From Gracilibacillus caseinilyticus (GTDB lineage: Bacteria > Bacillota > Bacilli > Bacillales > Amphibacillaceae), in assembly GCF_022919115.1 (NCBI RefSeq), contig NZ_CP095072.1:2294001-2358000 (forward strand): a stretch of 64,000 nt of DNA, in the 5' to 3' direction. A program made the translations under genes and the position numbers. Shown here piece by piece: positions 8,512 through 16,503 of the stretch. Within the stretch, counting starts at the first letter, position 1; each line of letters starts with the position of its first letter. Under the pieces are notes generated by a model. That model was given only the letters and a program-made list of their open reading frames with translations, did no database searches and was not told where the DNA came from.

Positions 8512-9672
8512 TTGGTAAATGTAATAAAAAACGTCAAAATCGCAGGTGAATGGAAAGATTTAATCATTAAGGAAGGCATGATAAAGGAAATAAAAGCAGC
8601 ATCCAACGTTGCTGATACAGATAGTTACGATGCAAGAGGTCTCCTTTATTTACCGGCATTTCAAGATATGCACTGTCATTTAGATAAGCATCTTGTGGGA
8701 GAACAATGGCGATCATTGCAACCATTTATCACGCTGCCGAAACAATTGCAGTTTGAAAAAAGCTTACTAGAAACAATGGAGAATGACGTTAATACCCGTG
8801 TACGATTGATGGCCGAGTTAATGTTACAACATGGTACGACAAAAATTCGTACTCATGTGGATATTGATCGAACGTTAGGTTTAAAACATCTTGAAGCAGT
8901 TGTCGAGCTTCGGAAGCAAATGAAAGGAATAATGGAAATCGAAATTGTTGCATTTCCTCAGCAAGGTTTATTGTTATCTGATTCGGTTGATGTGGCGAAA
9001 GATGCACTCCGTAATGGTGCAGATCTTATCGGTGGTGTTGATCCGGCTGGGCTGGAGAAACGTGTGGATGCCAGTCTGGAAACAATGTTCTCCTTAAGTA
9101 AAGAGTTTGCAAAAGGGATTGATTTGCATTTGCACGATCCTGGACATCTCGGGAAATACACGATTGACCGTGTTACAGAATTAACCAAGCAAGCGAAGCA
9201 GGAAGCAAATGTAGCTGTCAGTCATGCCTACTGTCTTGGCATGTTAAGTGACGATGAGTTACAAGATACTTATCAAGCATTGCGAGAAAACGATATTTCG
9301 ATTATTTCCAGTGTACCAATTGATCGTCCGATGCCACGCTTACAATCGATGATCGATAACGAGATCTCCTTTTTAGTAGGAACAGATAATATTCAAGATG
9401 CATGGTCGCCTTTTGGAGACGGAGATATATTAAGAAGGGGATCGAGATTGGCTGAAAAAAATGGCTGGGTCACAGACGAACAGTTGATAGCTGCTTATTC
9501 CTATATTACCGGTCGTTCACTGGAACCTGTAATCGGGGAAAAAGCTGATTTTGTTTTGGTAGATGCGCAAAATATTCAACAGGCAATGGCGATTGTACCG
9601 AGAAGAGAAGCTGTTTTTGCAGGCGGAAATGTAATTGCCGAGAAAGGTGAATTACTGGATAATTGTCGTTAG
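8512..9672 (+). CDS. Cytosine-deaminase-like amidohydrolase (first of two)
   Basis: 386 residues from a TTG start at 8512, 9 bases after AAAGGAGG. Amidohydrolase superfamily, bacterial cytosine deaminase/AtzC branch: metal motif MHCHLDKH, substrate-type Gln in FPQQGL, metal His in DLHLHD, His in VSHAYCLG, and Asp in GTDNIQDAWSPFG. Where E. coli cytosine deaminase has HCDE with the catalytic Glu, this protein reads HLHDPG, so a different reaction or substrate is likely. It is cytosolic and follows the importer in one probable operon. It probably hydrolyses a ring or amide bond of the imported heterocycle; the substrate is not known. Confidence 0.8.
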   Translation: MVNVIKNVKIAGEWKDLIIKEGMIKEIKAASNVADTDSYDARGLLYLPAFQDMHCHLDKHLVGEQWRSLQPFITLPKQLQFEKSLLETMENDVNTRVRLMAELMLQHGTTKIRTHVDIDRTLGLKHLEAVVELRKQMKGIMEIEIVAFPQQGLLLSDSVDVAKDALRNGADLIGGVDPAGLEKRVDASLETMFSLSKEFAKGIDLHLHDPGHLGKYTIDRVTELTKQAKQEANVAVSHAYCLGMLSDDELQDTYQALRENDISIISSVPIDRPMPRLQSMIDNEISFLVGTDNIQDAWSPFGDGDILRRGSRLAEKNGWVTDEQLIAAYSYITGRSLEPVIGEKADFVLVDAQNIQQAMAIVPRREAVFAGGNVIAEKGELLDNCR

Positions 9673-9763
9673 AAAACGTTACGTACTGAAAGACATCTGA
9701 ATGAAATCAGCGTAAGCTAAAAGCAACATAAGATGGTGTGATTTCCTTGCCTGTCTCCTATCT

Positions 9764-9781
9764 GGTAAGACCGGTCATACC
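9764..9781. promoter_or_regulatory. FadR/GntR-type operator upstream of the regulator gene
   Basis: GGTAAGACCGGTCATACC differs from the core at 5672-5689 only by A to G at the centre. Both copies are preceded by CTATCT. The site lies 26 bases before the regulator start codon, which implies autoregulation. Confidence 0.8.
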
Positions 9782-9806
9782 ATCAAACCAATCGGGAGGA
9801 ACGACC

Positions 9807-10511
9807 ATGATTGTAGTGAGTGAAACGGTATTAAAATTTTTGTTAGATTATATTCGTAAGAAAGAACTGGAAGTTGGAGATAAATTGCCTTCAGAGCGTG
9901 AGTTGGTGCAATTGCTGGAGGTTGGCAGATCTTCGGTCAGAGAAGCTTTGCAAACACTGGCGGAGCGCGGTATTGTGGAAAAACAGCCAGGTAAAGGAGC
10001 GTACTTAAAAACCACGATACATGATCAGGAACTGGAGGAGTTAACAACCTGGATCCCCTCACTTGACGTGAACAAATCTATGGATCTGCTAGAGTTTCGC
10101 AAAGGCGTGGAAGTGAAGATTACTTACTTGGCAGCAAAGAGAAGAAATGAGGATGACTTGAGCAGGTTGCAGCAAGCTATCGAAGATTTGTCACGTTGTA
10201 TTTCGAATGGTACGTCGATTATCGTTCCCGATTTGGATTTTCATTCAGCATTAGCTTACGCTACTCATCATGATATTATTGTCCCCGTCTATCATTCGGT
10301 CGTAGACAATTTTAAGAAGGTAAGAATGGAAATGGCGATTAATGATGATGTCGAGAATGCTCTTTACTATCATCAGGAAATTTTAAAAGCCATAACAGAA
10401 CATGATTCGGAAAGAGCGGGATTATTCATGCAGCGGCATTTAGAAGATGTTCAATTTAATTATCGTAACATGTTATCAGAGTTGAATAACAAAGTGTTGC
10501 AAGAACAATAG
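9807..10511 (+). CDS. FadR-subfamily GntR transcriptional regulator
   Basis: 234 residues from the ATG at 9807 behind CGGGAGGA; a longer in-frame start at 9738 would run through the operator and is rejected. N-terminal winged helix: LDYIRKKELEVGDKLPSERELVQLLEVGRSSVREALQTLAERGIVEKQPGKGAYL, the classic GntR pattern. The all-alpha C-terminal FCD-like domain has DLDFHSAL, and HHDII and HQEIL supply further His ligands, as in metal- and acid-binding FadR-type effectors domains. It sits between the two amidohydrolase genes and very likely represses both its own gene and the transporter operon until the substrate or a product binds. Confidence 0.9.
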   Translation: MIVVSETVLKFLLDYIRKKELEVGDKLPSERELVQLLEVGRSSVREALQTLAERGIVEKQPGKGAYLKTTIHDQELEELTTWIPSLDVNKSMDLLEFRKGVEVKITYLAAKRRNEDDLSRLQQAIEDLSRCISNGTSIIVPDLDFHSALAYATHHDIIVPVYHSVVDNFKKVRMEMAINDDVENALYYHQEILKAITEHDSERAGLFMQRHLEDVQFNYRNMLSELNNKVLQEQ

Positions 10512-10570
10512 CTTTCCATCTCATCAGGTAGTTAGCGTGATAAATAGAATGGTGTGGAGGAGGATGCATA

Positions 10571-11794
10571 ATGCTAGATCTGTTGTTTCATAATGTTACC
10601 ATTCCTCACTCTTCAGAACGAATGGATGTAGGAATTAGCGATGGAATCATTACGTATTTAGCGAAAACAGAGGATGAAGTTGCACCTGCCAAAGAAGTAA
10701 TAGAAGCGGATGGAAGAGTGCTTTTACCTGGCTTGGTTGAACCGCATATTCATTTAGATAAGGCCTATCTGTTAGATCAAATGGAGCAGGATGCTACTAA
10801 TTTAACAGAAGCCATCCAATTTACAAGTGATCTAAAGAAATCTTTTACCAAAGAGGATATAAGACGGCGCTCAGTTAAAGTACTGGAGAAATGTGTTGGA
10901 TACGGTGTAACGCATTTAAGATGTCATGTAGAAGTTGATCCGATTGTCGGTTTGAAGGGAATGGAAGTGTTATTAGAATTAAGGGAAACCTTTCGTGATC
11001 AAGTGGAGATCCAGTTAGTAGTCTTTCCTCAGGAAGGGATTTTTAAGCAGCCAGGGACTACTGACTTGATGGAGAAGGCAATGTTGCTCGGTGCAGATGT
11101 TGTTGGTGGAATACCTTACAATGATAACGATGCTGTGGAACATATTGATTTTGTGTTTGCGTTAGCAGCTAAATGTAATAAGCCAATTGATTTTCATGTT
11201 GATTTTTCAGATGATCCAACACAGCTGGCGATTCGAGATATTGTGAAGCGAACGTTAGCATACGGATATCAAGGCAAGGTATCTGTAGGTCATCTGACAT
11301 CACTCGCTTCGGTTCCATATGATGAAGCCAAGCTGATTGCAGCGGATATAGCAAAAGCTGGTATCTCGGTTATGGCCTTACCGGCAACTGATTTATTTTT
11401 AAACGGCAGATCAGACCAAGAACGTGTCAGACGTGGTGTGACACCCGTCAAGTTATTATTAGAAAAAGGAGCAAATGTTAGCTTCGGTACGAATAATATA
11501 CAAAATCCTTTTACTCCATTTGGTACTGGTGACCCGTTAGACATCGCTTTATTGCTCGCTCACGTAGCCCAATTAGGAACCCGGCAAGATGCTGAGCTAT
11601 TACTCGACATGGCCACGGTACAAGCTGCCAAAGCGATCGGCCTAAAGGACCATGGTATCGCACTATACAACAAAGCCGATTTCATTTTATTCGACACCAC
11701 CAATCCTAGACAAATTCTGTTAGAACGACCTCCACGACAAACTATCTGGAAACGAGGAGTGAAACAGAGGACAATAGTGACAGAAAGACGGTAG
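10571..11794 (+). CDS. Cytosine-deaminase-like amidohydrolase (second of two)
   Basis: 407 residues, start ATG at 10571 behind GGAGGAGG. Same superfamily branch as the enzyme at 8512 but strongly diverged: EPHIHLDKAYL metal motif, RCHVEVD, FPQEGIF with the substrate-type Gln, DFHVDFSDD, SVGHLTSLAS, and GTNNIQNPFTPFG. The metal/catalytic Asp of GTDN or HDD in relatives is Asn here, and the HxxE Glu is also missing, so it may use one metal differently or catalyse another hydrolysis. It follows the regulator gene by 59 bases. Probably the second step of the same heterocycle pathway (inference). Confidence 0.8.
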   Translation: MLDLLFHNVTIPHSSERMDVGISDGIITYLAKTEDEVAPAKEVIEADGRVLLPGLVEPHIHLDKAYLLDQMEQDATNLTEAIQFTSDLKKSFTKEDIRRRSVKVLEKCVGYGVTHLRCHVEVDPIVGLKGMEVLLELRETFRDQVEIQLVVFPQEGIFKQPGTTDLMEKAMLLGADVVGGIPYNDNDAVEHIDFVFALAAKCNKPIDFHVDFSDDPTQLAIRDIVKRTLAYGYQGKVSVGHLTSLASVPYDEAKLIAADIAKAGISVMALPATDLFLNGRSDQERVRRGVTPVKLLLEKGANVSFGTNNIQNPFTPFGTGDPLDIALLLAHVAQLGTRQDAELLLDMATVQAAKAIGLKDHGIALYNKADFILFDTTNPRQILLERPPRQTIWKRGVKQRTIVTERR

Positions 11795-11832
11795 TTACAG
11801 TTCATGCAACAGAGAATAGTCATTGATGATTC

Positions 11833-11878
11833 AATTCAAGCTGAGATGTGAGAATTTGGCACACATTCAGCTTGAATT
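11833..11878. terminator. Bidirectional hairpin between convergent genes
   Basis: Perfect 12-bp arms AATTCAAGCTGA (11833-11844) and TCAGCTTGAATT (11867-11878) with a 22-base loop. It lacks a long T tract. Confidence 0.55.
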
Positions 11879-11907
11879 CTTTGATGAGCGCTATGCTTTG
11901 CTTACTA

Positions 11908-13605
11908 TTAAAAAGCACCTGAACCGCCACCTCCACCACCGACTCCAGCGCCTCCACCGGCACTGCCACCACTACTGCTTGCAGTAGCCGAAACGGTGGT
12001 ATCTGCTTTGTCAAATTCATAGGTCAGTGTACTAGCTATCAACACTAACATCACTATGTCATTGGTTTGCGAGTTAGTGTCAGTCAAAGCAGTTGCTGTG
12101 AAGCTCTTACTAAGGTGTTCGCTTTTCTTCTGCATTACCTTATGATCAGTACCAATCGCATAAATATAAGCTTGCATTTGTTGATCGCTCATCCAGTCAT
12201 TCCACTCTCGTTCACTGATATTACTGTATTTTGAATGAAGTTGTTCCCATTGTTGTTTGATGCGTAATCCTTCCACTGTTTTAGGCTGATAGACGACCGC
12301 AAATAGTAATAAGATTAAACTGAGAACGATGGAGAAAACCATTGGCATGAAAACGGAATGCACACCAAGAATGATACTGAATGGGATAAGTAAAAGACCA
12401 ACGATAGCTGTTATCCAGCGCAAGCTTTTTTGTTTGTCAATCAGCGGGTGTTGTTTTATCTCTTTTGTTACAGCTTGGACCCACTTGTGAAAATCACGGT
12501 GGTAGTCTGAGTGGTTGTGTTTATCTTGTACATAAGCATTAAGAGCCGATAAGGAGAACACACCATTATTACCCATTTTATGGAATAGCCAATTCATTAA
12601 AATGCTTTCATGCTGGTAATCTTGCTTAGAATTGACGCTGACAAATGTACGGTCACCATCTCGTTTGACATATCCTTTTCTAACAAGGTCTAGTAATGCT
12701 GCAGATAGCAATTCGCTTTTTGCAGACATATTTCTCATATAAAGTATCGTCGCAGGCAGACTCATCACTAAATTTGATAGATATAGCGATGGAGAATTGC
12801 TGCGTTCTGCTTCCCATAATCGTTTTTTCTTTCTTTGCCAAGCCGTCATGAGTAGTATGAGTAAATATATCGTAACGCCACTTACTATATAAGGCGAAAT
12901 ACGTCTCAAAAGCTCCTGTCTATTTTCATAGGCCGCTGCCTCTTCTGCCAATTTTGTCTGAGCCGCTTCCATCTCTTCGCGAATTGTACCTTCGATCATA
13001 GTGGAAGCAGAGAACAGTGATGCATCATAAGCCACTCGGATATCTCCATTCCTTTCACTGGGCACTTTACCCATGGCGAAATGGACAACACCGTCTGAAG
13101 CAATAGTTGATGTTGCGTAAGCTTCATCATATCCCAAGGCTAGTGCCTCTTCCGTAGATTGGGGCGGGTGGACGTAAATATCCAAGTTTTGATAAGCAGA
13201 TTCATTGCTGCTGTCAAAGAATGGTCAGTAAAATTGTGCCAGATCTGTGTAAACTTCTACTCCATTCGTAATCGTGTAAGAAAGATCCACGGTAACCTCC
13301 TGATCCGACCCGCTTCGATAGATTTTATATAGATTTTTTTCCTGTTCCTCATGTAACGATGTGTTGTTCTCCAATGCTTGGAAATCTATTATTTGTGTCT
13401 TTTCTTTCGGAATAAGTGTCCGGGTGATGCCATTAAACTCATCTTCAAATTGATAGGTGTGCTGCTCGGTTACTTCCACATCACCATTTTTCTGTAAGTA
13501 AGCGTTGATTTCTGTATTTTCTATAGAATAGTCCACGGCAAAAACATGTCCTGGTAGTGCAAACATTGAAACAAGAATAGCAAGTAGTATCACTATTTTT
13601 TTCAA
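11908..13605 (-). pseudogene. DUF2207 membrane protein interrupted by an in-frame TGA
   Basis: One frame of 566 codons with a TGA at 13225-13227 (codon 127). Upstream: signal peptide ending HVFA and a DUF2207 start (VDYSIENTEINAYLQKNGDVEVTEQHTYQF). Downstream it continues in the same frame with PFFDSSNESAYQNLDIYVHPP, membrane segments near ISPYIVSGVTIYLLILLM and two more around VGLLLIPFSIILG, then the Gly-rich tail GGSAGGGAGVGGGGGGSGAF typical of the family. Relatives have FYW at the stop position, so TGG to TGA is the simplest change. DUF2207 proteins are exported-facing membrane proteins of unknown role. Unless UGA is read through, only a 126-residue fragment is made. Confidence 0.85.
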
Positions 13606-13788
13606 ATCGTTCCAACTCCTCTCTATGCTTTATACGGCCGAATGGTATGAAAGGTTTCACCTGGCTTGCGGTGACAAAAGGACTTTGTGTAAAGATACAA
13701 GGCGTTTCAGCTTCTCATTATGGAGAAAAACGAGATATGGGTCAACAGAACCGGTCCCCTTTCAAAAAAGAAGGAACTAAGGTCTCTG

Positions 13789-13827
13789 GAATATTCTTGT
13801 CAATATGATAAAATGATAAGAATATTC
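13789..13827. promoter_or_regulatory. Inverted repeat upstream of the PAS-STAS gene
   Basis: GAATATTCTTGTCA (13789-13802) and TGATAAGAATATTC (13814-13827) form 14-bp arms with one wobble and an 11-base spacer. The position, ending 22 bases before the start codon, fits an operator or a leader hairpin. No candidate binder is known. Confidence 0.45.
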
Positions 13828-13849
13828 TAGCTGTCAAGGAGTGATTCCA

Positions 13850-14608
13850 TTGGTTTCTTCTGATAAGCAATTAACGATTCCGGAAAGGGAAAGAATGCAT
13901 CATCATATTGTGGAGTGTTCTTTTGAAACAACGGTTATCCATTCTAATCATACCATTCTCTACATAAATGAAGCTGGCGCTGAATTTTTCGGCGGGAATA
14001 AAGAGCAATTAATTGGTGCGAATGTGGTGGAAGTATTTACGGAGGAATATAGGGATTTTATTGTGCAAAGGATTCAAAGAGGCCAAGAAGATAAACAGGT
14101 TGGCAAACTGGTAGAAACAGCAGTGTACAGAATGGATGGTAAGGTTGTAGAGGTAGAACTTTTCTGTCATCCGGTTATATATGGAGAAACAGAAGCCATG
14201 CAATCAACCATTCGTGATATCACAACAAAAAAACAGATGGAAAGAGAATTGAACAAGGTGATGATGCCTATTGTCCCCGTAAAAGAAGGCATTGTTATTC
14301 TTCCTCTTGTCGGCGAAATTGACGCTTCACGTTCTAAGTATCTTAAGGAAAATTTTTGTGCTAATTTCTCAAACGATAAAGTGAAACATCTGATCATCGA
14401 TGTTTCTGGTATATATGCGATGACGAAAGAAGTCATCGAACTAATGAATAAATTTGTAAAAATGTTAGTTCTAATGGGAATAACGACGATATGCACAGGG
14501 ATCCGCCCGGAAATAGCCTGGAATATCGTCAACACGAACAGCAAACAGTACATGTTAAGCATTCCAACGATGGCCACTGTTAAAGAGGCCATTGACTATT
14601 TAGAATGA
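13850..14608 (+). CDS. PAS-STAS protein (RsbR-like sensor)
   Basis: 252 residues from the TTG at 13850, 8 bases after AAGGAG; the GTG at 13841 overlaps that site. Residues about 15-130 form a PAS domain (FETTVIHSNHTILYINEAGAEFFGG, STIRDITTKKQMEREL). Residues about 140-250 form a STAS domain (PIVPVKEGIVILPLVGEIDASRSKYL, HLIIDVSGIYAMTKEVIEL, VLMGITTICTGIRPEIAWNIV). This order is that of RsbR-type stressosome proteins, though the usual globin-like N-domain is replaced by PAS. The usual phosphorylatable Ser/Thr is not obvious: VSGIYAMTK carries Thr at a nearby position. It is cytosolic and probably feeds stress signals to a sigma-B-like pathway. Monocistronic. Confidence 0.85.
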   Translation: MVSSDKQLTIPERERMHHHIVECSFETTVIHSNHTILYINEAGAEFFGGNKEQLIGANVVEVFTEEYRDFIVQRIQRGQEDKQVGKLVETAVYRMDGKVVEVELFCHPVIYGETEAMQSTIRDITTKKQMERELNKVMMPIVPVKEGIVILPLVGEIDASRSKYLKENFCANFSNDKVKHLIIDVSGIYAMTKEVIELMNKFVKMLVLMGITTICTGIRPEIAWNIVNTNSKQYMLSIPTMATVKEAIDYLE

Positions 14609-14612
14609 ACAG

Positions 14613-14655
14613 TGAAAAAGCTCAAGTTGCCATGCGTGCAGCTTGAGCTTTTTCA
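14613..14655 (+). terminator. Rho-independent terminator
   Basis: Perfect 14-bp stem TGAAAAAGCTCAAG (14613-14626) with CTTGAGCTTTTTCA (14642-14655). Confidence 0.8.
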
Positions 14656-14776
14656 TGATATCGGGTATGTCAACTAACTATGTGGTAATTTTGAAATGTT
14701 TGATAGGTATAAATGATATTTAATCTATAAATATTGTTCATCATTCCATATGCTAGCTATTACATGGTGCATCGAG

Positions 14777-15037
14777 AGTTTTTGGAAAGGAGCCAAAAGT
14801 GAGAAGCGGTGTACCAAGATTTGTAGGGTTTAAGCGGAAAGGAACCAAAAGTGAGAAGGAGCGCAGGTAGATTTGTTGCGGTTAACCGGAAAGGAGCCAA
14901 AAGTGAGAAAGAGTGCACCGAGATTTGTAGCGTTTAACCGGAAAGGAGCCAAAAGTGAGAAAGAGTGCACCGAGATTTGTAGCGTTTAACCGGAAAGGAG
15001 CCAAATGTATGGTGTTGCCCGGCTAGTTTTGTCTCCT
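14777..15037 (+). repeat. 52-bp tandem repeat array 2 with terminal cap hairpin
   Basis: TTTG anchors at 14820, 14872, 14924 and 14976 give an exact 52-bp period, with a degenerate unit in front. Units read like GATTTGTAGCGTTTAACCGG then AAAGGAGCCAAAAGTGAGAA; two neighbouring units are nearly identical. The last unit ends in a cap: AAGGAGCCAAA (14995-15005), loop with GTATGGTGTTGC, and TTTGTCTCCTT (15027-15037), one mismatch in 11. The rest of the gap to 15275 shows no clear gene. Confidence 0.9.
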
Positions 15038-15275
15038 TATAGAATCTGTATGATAGAGCAGGTCAACTATGCAGACTTCCGCAAGCCTAGCCCTGCAGGA
15101 CAAAAGGATCGGAACAAGAATAACATGCAGTGAATCGTGTTTGACTTTGAATGTGAATGGTATGAAAAAGTTTGGTAGCGAACGAAAATGTAATCCGAAT
15201 GATAAACCCGTTGAATTTGTGATACACTTCAATAAAAGGCCAGCGCATCGTAAAAGGGCTAAGGAGTGAGACAAA

Positions 15276-15818
15276 ATGAAACTGATTCCTATCTATACAG
15301 AAAATATTAAAAATAGACGCAATCATACTATTTTCTTAGATAAAAAGAAACGAACCACATATAAAGCGTTTCACAAAGAAGAAAAAATAAATCATACATA
15401 TTATTGGATTGGTTTTTTCATTGTGATTGCAATTATGAGAGGTATTGAAAGCATTCAACTCCATATTCCAACAGCAGTAAGTTTTGGCAAAATCGGAATT
15501 GGCGTTATTTTAGGAATGTGGGCAGACAGGGTATTTTACCAGAAATACATATATGAAGAAATGAAGGAGATTTATTTAACAGAGTCAATGATTGAGCAAT
15601 ATATTGACCAAGGCAGGAAACTTTTTCAATTTGAAATAGGAATCGTAGTTGGATGTTTTCTTGTTTTTCTAGTTTTAGCGTTGGTTTTTATTTTGGATCA
15701 ATCTTTAGTAGTATTAATTTTTTCGTTGTTTTTCTTTGTGATTTTTAGTGCCTATGTTTATCGCATGCCAATGGCCAGAATGAAACTTTATCGAAAAAAC
15801 AATAGGGAGCGGACATGA
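15276..15818 (+). CDS. Small four-helix membrane protein of unknown function
   Basis: 180 residues; ATG at 15276 behind CTAAGGAG. Four hydrophobic stretches in two pairs: WIGFFIVIAIMRGI and KIGIGVILGMWADRVF, then IGIVVGCFLVFLVLALVFIL and LVVLIFSLFFFVIFSAYVY, separated by a charged amphipathic stretch (EEMKEIYLTESMIEQYIDQGRKLFQFE). I do not recognise the family. Its stop overlaps ATG at 15815 and a broken paralogue follows directly, so this is a tandem duplication with one decayed copy. It could be an immunity-type or stress membrane protein, but nothing proves that. Confidence 0.7.
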   Translation: MKLIPIYTENIKNRRNHTIFLDKKKRTTYKAFHKEEKINHTYYWIGFFIVIAIMRGIESIQLHIPTAVSFGKIGIGVILGMWADRVFYQKYIYEEMKEIYLTESMIEQYIDQGRKLFQFEIGIVVGCFLVFLVLALVFILDQSLVVLIFSLFFFVIFSAYVYRMPMARMKLYRKNNRERT

Positions 15819-15898
15819 TGAAATTAGTAACAATCAGAAGTATTCTCGTCCAAAACACCGAGGAGCCTTTTCACCTTTCGAGATGGGAAATTATATAA
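15818..15898 (+). CDS. Possible 26-residue peptide between tandem paralogues
   Basis: ATG at 15818 is embedded in ATGATGA at the end of the preceding gene, and its stop forms TAATG with the start of the following broken copy. The product starts MKLVTIRSILVQ, vaguely like the start of the neighbour (MKLIPIY). It may be a coupled micro-ORF or simply debris of the duplication. Confidence 0.25.
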   Translation: MKLVTIRSILVQNTEEPFHLSRWEII

Positions 15899-16433
15899 TG
15901 TTGATACCAATATTTCGAGATACAGATATTTATAGCCTATTTTATGACCCAAAAGCAAACAGGCTTTATAAATTTCACTATAGAAAAAATCGTCTGTCAT
16001 GTATCTGGGTCTATTTTTTCTCTTATTATATGGATCGAATTCTTTAAACAATGTATACCAAGAGGTTGAGAGTTTTTTTGCGCAGATTCTTTTATGCTTG
16101 ATTGCTATTATAACTTGTTATGGCATTGCAAAATATATTGATCACCAAACGTATGAACAGCGTAGTAATAGTCATTTATATTTTGACATCGATTCGATGA
16201 AGCAATACGCAACAGAAGGGTTGCAACAGTTTAAGATCGAGTTATTTCTGGGAATGTCAATATCGGTTTTATTCATGACAGCCGGGTTTAGTTTGTTTTT
16301 GATAGTTAATCATTTATAGCTATTAATCGTCGGTTGTTTAGGGCTAGTACCTGTTTGGATTTTTTTATTTACGAAGCCGTTAAAACGATATCAGTTGCTT
16401 AAGCAGTTTAAGAAGAAAGAACTTCATCTGTGA
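15898..16433 (+). pseudogene. Decayed paralogue of the preceding four-helix membrane protein
   Basis: The start MLIPIFRDTDIYSLFYDPKA, then NRLYKFHYRKN, mirrors the neighbour (MKLIPIYTEN, RTTYKAFHKEE). The frame then shifts near the A6 run at about 15984-15992 and continues as MYLGLFFLLLYGSNSL to SMKQYATEGLQQFKIELFLGMS, matching the neighbour's middle and third helix. A TAG at 16317-16319 interrupts it, after which the same frame runs through LLIVGCLGLVPVWIFLF, the fourth helix, to TGA at 16431-16433. The total of 536 bases is one short of a whole-codon length, which agrees with a single-base shift. Non-functional as it stands. Confidence 0.75.
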
Positions 16434-16503
16434 ATGATTTCGTGATGTATGTTGTGTGACGGAATGGTAGAATAAAAGTAGAAACCTGATGGAGGTGGCG
16501 GTC

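Noticed and set aside
9738..9806. N-terminal extension of the GntR regulator
   Set aside because: It runs through the operator and lacks an RBS; the ATG at 9807 has one.
15069..15269. 66-codon frame (MQTSASLALQDKRIG...) before the four-helix gene
   Set aside because: No RBS, basic low-quality composition, and no recognisable family; it lies where the next gene's promoter should be.
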